Part shown: positions 59,171-64,000 of the stretch, one piece after another
Position numbering within the stretch: position 1 is the stretch's first letter
How the letters are laid out: the number at the start of each line of letters is the position of its first letter
From: Prasinococcaceae sp. CCMP 1430
Lineage: Eukaryota; Prasinodermophyta; Palmophyllophyceae; Prasinococcales; Prasinococcaceae
NCBI GenBank assembly: GCA_013416795.1
Contig: RQSC01000032.1
Coordinates: 1,866 to 65,865 of the forward strand
Length of the DNA: 64,000 bases
Direction: 5' to 3'
Position numbers and translations under genes: made by a program
Notes under the pieces: generated by a model
Databases searched by the model: none
What the model saw: the letters and a program-made list of their open reading frames with translations, nothing else
Told to the model about the DNA's origin: nothing

Positions 59171-62080
59171 TCATGCCGTGTCTTCGGCAGCGACTTCGAC
59201 AGCCGCGCTCGCTGTGCTGGGGCCGAACGCCTCAGCCATTGCCCCGGCAAGTGCGGTGTCGTACACAGCGTCGACTGTGGCTGTCAGCGCGGCGTCGTAC
59301 GCCACAGCCTCCTCGGCCTCACGAATGATCGCAGCAGCCTCGGCGGCAACTTCGTCAGCAGGCGCCTCGGGCACGGGCGCGATAGGTGTGCGCGCTCTCC
59401 CAAGGTACGCCACGTGCTCGGGACAGAGAGTCTCCTTTGCGCGGTGAAGCGCAAATTCGTCCCATGCGCCACTTGCGCCACCGGCAGCCCGGGCAATCCC
59501 CACGCGTCTGTCAAGCTCACCAGCGAGGCTGCCCACAAGCTCGTCAAACAGCGACTCAAACGCGGTTGCTCCCGCGCCGACGGCCTCGCGCGCGCGCTCT
59601 GACAGAAGCGCATCGTAGCGCTCGGCGTCGATGGCAGCAGCGCGTTCACTGTCACTCTCGGCACCCTCCGCGCCCTCGTCGCCCTCCGCAGCCTCAACGC
59701 CTTCCGCACCCTCCGCACCAGGCTCGGGGCCTTCACCCTTGTTCTCCATGACCTCAGCTTCTGCCCTGGCGCCCTCTCCCGCAGCCGCAATGGCCTCCGC
59801 CACGCCGCACTGCGCCTCGTAAATGGCCACCAGCCGCACCGCGCGGCGGTGCGGCGGCACCACTGCGCGCGATCGCAGTGCGCCGAGCCTCGCCTGGAGC
59901 TTTCCCAGCGCATCTGCAGCCACGCCGCAGCTCTCCGCTTCTGTAATGGCGCCCTCGAGCGACGCCATCGAGCTATTCCATGCGCCACCAGTACTCACAC
60001 CTACCTCGTCGTCCTCCGATGGCTCGCCCTCGGCGGCAATAGCGCCTTCTGTGCCCTCAGCGCCGTCCAAAGCGGCGGCGCTGGCGGCGCGCGCGGCCGC
60101 AGCGCAGTCCTCCACCAGCGCAGCGCAGTCGGCATGCAGAGAGGGCGTATAGTAAAACTGAGGACGCACACCGGCATTGGAGGCAAGGAAAGCGCGCTCG
60201 TCGGCGTTCTCCCCGTCGTTCCTTTCAACCTCCTGCTGCACGGAAGATGATGCGCGCACCCCCACGGCGCTGATGATTGCATCGAGAGCCTCGCCAACAG
60301 CCGCCTTGCGCTCGGCTGCATCGAGGTGCGCGCACACTTCCGCGCGCTCGAGCACCGACGTGTCGCGCGCTCGCGATATGCCACGCGCGTGCACTGTCAT
60401 CGCCGCGCCCCCTTTCGCGACCGTCGGCAGCGGCGGATGCGTGCGCAGCGCCCAGCGCCTCGAAAAGCAGCCCGCGTGACCATCAGGCCGGAAAGCCACT
60501 GTGAATGTGCGGCGCTCGCCCGGCAGCAGAGAGCCCTCGTCGGCGTTCAGCGTGAGGGCGCTTCCGGCTCCTCCTTGCCCGCTGGCAAAGGCGAGAGAGC
60601 TGACGGCACGTGAGCGCGTGACGCCGGGGACGGCGACAGGCTCGAGCTCATCCCACGCAAAGTACAGCACAGTTGTGCCAGCATTGGCGAGCTCAAAAGT
60701 CGCGCGTGAGGACTCATGCGCTCCGCAGGCGACGCACACGCGTGGCGTGTCCAGCTCGGCGGCGGGGCCCTCGACCAGGCCGCGAAGGCGCAGCGCGGTC
60801 GCCTCCGCTTGGGCGGCAATCGCCGCGGCCGCCGCGCGCGCCTCGGCCTGTTCGGCGAGCGCGGCGCGTGCTTTGCACACCGCCTCCCAGCCACTCGGGT
60901 GGTACTGCTCGAGCTCCGCCTCGCATTCGGCCAACGTGACTACCGACTCGCCCATGGCGGACAACGCCGCCTCTACACTCACGCCGGTGACCTGCAGGCC
61001 ACGCGCGTCGTCGTGGTCGGGCAGGTGGCCGACGAGCTCGGAGATCTGGCGCGCGTACTGCTTCTTCTTGGCCTTGAATGTAGCGTCGTTAGACCAGTGC
61101 GTCTTCACCTCCGAGCGCGGCACTTTGGGCTTGGCGGCAAGCGGCCTGCGCACGAGCTCAACCTCTTCGGCTTGCGGCCTTTCCGGCACAGGGCAGAAAA
61201 GCCCCGAGAAGATGTTGCCCACGGGTACGAAGCGCGTCCAGTTATCACGCAGGCTCATGGTCCACTGGTCGGAGCCGCGGCGCCTTTCGGCAGGCACGGC
61301 CAGGTGCAGCATGTCGTTCTCCTCGCGGCGCTCGCGAAAGTCCTGGTGGCGCTCCATCACGAGCTCGCTGGGTTCCTTGTTGAATTCCTTGGCAAGTGCC
61401 TGCTGCACGGCTGACCACTCGGCTTCTTGGCGATCGAAGTGGTCCAGCGCGCGCTCCTCCGCACCCGCAATCACGCGCGCGCTGATCGTCGAGTTCAGGT
61501 CGGTCGTGCGCACACTGGCATCGGCGTCGGCCCCGAACGCCTGTGCGCGCGCCTCGCGGAGCCGGACTGCGACCTCGCCCGCCTGAAACCGCGCCTCCGA
61601 GCGGCGCGAGAACGCGTCGAGCAGCGCCTCTGCGGCAGCGGGTTCGATGTTGCCGAGAGCTTGCGCCTCAGCGGCTACTTCCGCGGTCGGGCTGAATGCG
61701 GCGCGCGAGCGCTGCTGCGTATCCCTGGTGGGCGATGGGCTCGCCACGGGCGTGCTCGTCTGCGCGGGCGCGGAGCGCCGCTCGAGCTCGGCCTGGAACG
61801 CCGCCACATCGCCGAGCACGTTCGAGGCGTTGACCTCTCCACCGACCAACACTGCGTCTGCCACCGCCACCCCGTCCACACCACCGTCTGCGCTGCCACC
61901 TTCCGGTTGCGTCACCGGCGCCTCCGCCTGCTGCGCGGGAGGTGCGGCACCGTCCGCGGCCTGCCCCTCCGGCGGGGCAACGCGCCGGCGCACCTTGAGC
62001 GTGCGCCGCCCCGGCGGTGGCCCGGGCCGCACGAGCTTGTCGACAGCCGTGGGCTCTAGGTGCACGAGCACGTCCGTCAT
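59171..62080 (-). CDS. MYCBPAP-like ASH-domain flagellar protein
   Basis: From the Met at 62080 (MTDVLVHLEPTAVDKLVRP) the protein is about 969 residues. It carries the MYCBPAP-type block DQWTMSLRDNWTRFVPVGN then IFSGLFCPVPERP, and an ASH-like beta-sandwich region (CVACGAHESSRATFELANAG, LLPGERRTFTVAFRPDG). A long Ala/Glu-rich, partly coiled C-terminal half follows. MYCBPAP is associated with the ciliary central apparatus. Together with the DLEC1-like and SSNA1 genes it supports a flagellated cell. The frame is open upstream of 62080 but low complexity. Confidence 0.7.
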   Translation of the reverse strand: MTDVLVHLEPTAVDKLVRPGPPPGRRTLKVRRRVAPPEGQAADGAAPPAQQAEAPVTQPEGGSADGGVDGVAVADAVLVGGEVNASNVLGDVAAFQAELERRSAPAQTSTPVASPSPTRDTQQRSRAAFSPTAEVAAEAQALGNIEPAAAEALLDAFSRRSEARFQAGEVAVRLREARAQAFGADADASVRTTDLNSTISARVIAGAEERALDHFDRQEAEWSAVQQALAKEFNKEPSELVMERHQDFRERREENDMLHLAVPAERRRGSDQWTMSLRDNWTRFVPVGNIFSGLFCPVPERPQAEEVELVRRPLAAKPKVPRSEVKTHWSNDATFKAKKKQYARQISELVGHLPDHDDARGLQVTGVSVEAALSAMGESVVTLAECEAELEQYHPSGWEAVCKARAALAEQAEARAAAAAIAAQAEATALRLRGLVEGPAAELDTPRVCVACGAHESSRATFELANAGTTVLYFAWDELEPVAVPGVTRSRAVSSLAFASGQGGAGSALTLNADEGSLLPGERRTFTVAFRPDGHAGCFSRRWALRTHPPLPTVAKGGAAMTVHARGISRARDTSVLERAEVCAHLDAAERKAAVGEALDAIISAVGVRASSSVQQEVERNDGENADERAFLASNAGVRPQFYYTPSLHADCAALVEDCAAAARAASAAALDGAEGTEGAIAAEGEPSEDDEVGVSTGGAWNSSMASLEGAITEAESCGVAADALGKLQARLGALRSRAVVPPHRRAVRLVAIYEAQCGVAEAIAAAGEGARAEAEVMENKGEGPEPGAEGAEGVEAAEGDEGAEGAESDSERAAAIDAERYDALLSERAREAVGAGATAFESLFDELVGSLAGELDRRVGIARAAGGASGAWDEFALHRAKETLCPEHVAYLGRARTPIAPVPEAPADEVAAEAAAIIREAEEAVAYDAALTATVDAVYDTALAGAMAEAFGPSTASAAVEVAAEDTA

Positions 62081-62612
62081 GGCCGCCGCCGTCTCTCCCG
62101 TCTCCGCTTCCTTGGCCCCCTCCCCGTGCCCGGGCCAGCGCCGGCGCGTCCACGCGGGCCACTGGGGAACCGAAAGGGAAAAAGGGTGAGCCCAGGCACG
62201 CTCGCGCGCGCGCGCGGCCCGGACGCCCCCAACCGGCTCCCCGAGCCGCGCCGCGCCGCGCGTGTGGCGCCTGCGTGCCAAGCCCCCACCTAACCCTTTG
62301 TCTCAACCCCTCGGGACGCCCAAGCCGCGCGCGCGCGCGCGCGCATCCTTTGCCACCCCCACCACCTCACCCACCCCGGCCTTGGCGCGCGCGCGCGCCC
62401 CGACCTCCGAGCTCTGTGCCCAAACCGGGGGGGGGGGAACACCCCGTGATTCATGGTTCAGGTTAGGCTTGGATTATTTTAGGTTTTAGGGTTTCAAATA
62501 TGGCGCGGGCTGCATGAGCTCGTTGGGGCTCGGTCCTAGCTAGACTCTACAAGGCTCTTCCTATTGCGTACGTGCGAGAGATGCCACGCGCTCGCTCTGC
62601 GATGGACAAGAG
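62081..62612. promoter_or_regulatory. Intergenic, 5' of MYCBPAP-like and 3' of transporter
   Basis: 532 bases. Contains a CG run at about 62326-62346, a G tract near 62430, and a TTTTAGGTTTTAGGG telomere-like stretch around 62477-62491. The promoter of the MYCBPAP-like gene is probably here. Confidence 0.4.
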
Positions 62613-63743
62613 CTACAGCGCACCGGTGACGTCCGCGGGCGCACGTGCACTTGCGGCGATTCCCTCACGCTCGTTTGCACCTGCTGCGCCCTTGGTGCTC
62701 GTCGCCGTCGCCTCAGCCTGGCTTTCGCGTCCCGGTGCTGCCCCCTTCGAAAACACGCGCATTTCTATCAACGAATGTGTCGCCAACGTCAAGAGAATTG
62801 CACAGCCAGCACCCAGCCCAACGTCGGAGGGCCTCTCGAACCCCGCCGCCCACACAAGGAGGGGCGACACAGCAAGCTCGAAGAGCATGATGAGGCTCAC
62901 CTCGGCGCCGGGTATGAGCACGGCCGCGTAGGAGAGCAAGGTGAAGCTCGCAGGGATGACGACGAGTCCCACAGCGAGCACTGCACACAGCGCACCCGCG
63001 CTGTCGGGCGCCAACGCGCCAAACGTCTCCCCCCGCTCGCCGTGCAGCGCGATGACAGCCATAAGCGCGGCCAGCAAGTTGCCCAAGATGACGACCATCA
63101 CCGGCGTGTCGTCTGACTCGGAGTGCCTGTCGATGCCGCACTTATCGCTCTCGCCCGCCGTGGGCACGCCGACCACCGTCAAGGCGTGCGTGTGCGCGTG
63201 CGGCACTTCTAATGCATGCGGATGAGAGGGCTGACTTCCCAGTGCCTGCTTCTGGACCTTTGACGAGCCGTTCTTGGCAGGTTCCTTCATCGCGCAGAAG
63301 TACAACCCCATGGCGAGCGGCACCGTGAGCGCGATGAGGTCGCCCTCGAGGGCGGCAGACGTTTCGCCCTGGCGCATGTACGAGTCTGTGATGACTGCGG
63401 CGACAAAGACGACGCATATGCCACACGCGATCCAGGTGTGCCGTTGAAGCGCCATGCCCAACAGCACATGTTCCCAAACAGCGCCACAGAGCGGCATGAG
63501 AGCAACGATGATGAGAACGTTGGCAATCGACGTCAAATTGGCGGCCAGTTGGAATCCGATGCTCTGCGCGGCGTACAGAATTGAGCCGCCCAGCAGGCGG
63601 CGGCCGCGGGCTGCGCGCACGCGATGCGAGTTCATGCGCCGGAGCAGCGCCTTCGGGTCGGCCCGAGCTCGTACCACCATGAGCAGGAAAAGCACCGCGG
63701 CGCTGCACACGCCACGCCACTCAAGCTGAGCCCATCCGTTCAA
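62613..63743 (-). CDS. DMT-superfamily (EamA-like) membrane transporter
   Basis: About 376 residues from the Met at 63743, with repeated hydrophobic helices: VCSAAVLFLLMVV, LGGSILYAAQSIGFQLAANL, VLIIVALMPLCGAVWEHVLL, WIACGICVVFVAAVIT, VVILGNLLAALMAVIAL, LCAVLAVGLVVIPASFTLLS and VSLIMLFELAVSPLLVW. This is the ten-helix drug/metabolite-transporter arrangement, with a His-rich loop (HPHALEVPHAHTHAL) in the middle. The first helix appears to be missing, so an upstream exon is likely (possible coding between 63744 and 63850, in another frame). The substrate is unknown. The His-rich loop could bind metal. Confidence 0.68.
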   Translation of the reverse strand: MNGWAQLEWRGVCSAAVLFLLMVVRARADPKALLRRMNSHRVRAARGRRLLGGSILYAAQSIGFQLAANLTSIANVLIIVALMPLCGAVWEHVLLGMALQRHTWIACGICVVFVAAVITDSYMRQGETSAALEGDLIALTVPLAMGLYFCAMKEPAKNGSSKVQKQALGSQPSHPHALEVPHAHTHALTVVGVPTAGESDKCGIDRHSESDDTPVMVVILGNLLAALMAVIALHGERGETFGALAPDSAGALCAVLAVGLVVIPASFTLLSYAAVLIPGAEVSLIMLFELAVSPLLVWAAGFERPSDVGLGAGCAILLTLATHSLIEMRVFSKGAAPGRESQAEATATSTKGAAGANEREGIAASARAPADVTGAL

Positions 63744-64000
63744 ATTCTAGGGGCGACCATCGTGGCAGGGGCAGTAGCGATGCCCGGACGAGAAGACAAG
63801 CCGGGGGGGGCGCCGTCGAGGCACGCGTGCGCGAGCATGGCGAGTGGGCTTAGCGTCAGTGTTTCATCGCTAGACTAAAAAAAGGCTACAGCGCGGATGG
63901 CGCGCGAAGGCACACACGCCTAGCACGCGCTGGCAGCTGTGGAAGTGCCGAGTGCGCACGCTGTTGGCGCGCCTTGATCCGCGTTGGACAAACAAGCGCG
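63744..64000. other. Window-end region
   Basis: Probably contains the 5' part of the DMT transporter gene. The reading MLAHACLDGAPPGLSSRPG on the minus strand leads toward it but is one base out of frame. Confidence 0.3.

Noticed and set aside
63744-63770. TTCAAATTC-like string as a tRNA B box
   Set aside because: No matching A box or cloverleaf around it.

Overview
The window looks like nuclear DNA of a GC-rich, flagellated, plastid-bearing unicellular alga. The case for this is: split genes with short (about 110-320 bp) introns joined at GT-AG sites; eukaryote-only families (PTEN, ARFRP1, makorin, SSNA1, DLEC1 and MYCBPAP-like ciliary proteins, DPH1); plastid-linked genes (a triose-phosphate/phosphate-type translocator, an ARC6-like division protein, a CRM-RRM RNA-binding protein, an SfsA homologue). 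Signal peptides on the carrier and the aldo/keto reductase would fit a complex plastid. A haptophyte, perhaps Pavlovales, is my best guess, but this is inference. No rRNA, tRNA, CRISPR or intact mobile element was seen.

Layout. 0.9-5.2 kb: PPPDE peptidase, ARFRP1 GTPase, a small Q-rich protein, makorin E3 ligase. 5.3-12 kb: aldo/keto reductase, 2-oxoglutarate oxygenase, class 3 lipase, RluA-type pseudouridine synthase. 12-19.5 kb: SfsA, a PDZ-like protein, a small membrane protein, a translocator, a broken DPH1/2 fragment, an RRM-like protein, a flavin-reductase-fold protein. 19.6-29.4 kb: very long DLEC1/CFAP81-like gene, CRM-RRM gene, MOT1-like molybdate transporter. 29.6-39.5 kb: a 33-residue-repeat protein, a six-exon PTEN with a long coiled-coil tail, a large membrane-associated protein with an apparent frameshift. 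41.4-44.7 kb: an intronless EF-hand / haem-oxygenase-like / methyltransferase / 2-oxoglutarate oxygenase fusion. 45-54 kb: ARC6-like gene cut by a 784-base gap, papain-type protease, coiled-coil protein. 54.6-64 kb: ependymin-like gene fused to bacterial fragments, SSNA1, a mitochondrial-carrier-family gene, MYCBPAP-like gene, a DMT transporter.

The strongest unusual signals are four. (1) A 55-base block at 31372-31426 inside a tandem repeat is the exact base-by-base complement, NOT the reverse complement, of the neighbouring repeat copy; ordinary inversion cannot do this. (2) Short pieces that look alphaproteobacterial are spliced onto two eukaryotic transporter/secreted genes (27.6 kb and 54.7 kb). 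(3) A four-domain fusion enzyme at 41.4 kb that could be a calcium-tuned specialised-metabolism enzyme. (4) A 320-bp intron in makorin flanked by 20-bp direct repeats and carrying a 15-bp inverted repeat, resembling an introner-type insertion.

Most genes stand alone with their own promoters; there is no operon logic. Several divergent intergenic regions share short motifs (GTACCATC, GATTGTACGTAC, TTTGGATT) that may be regulatory.
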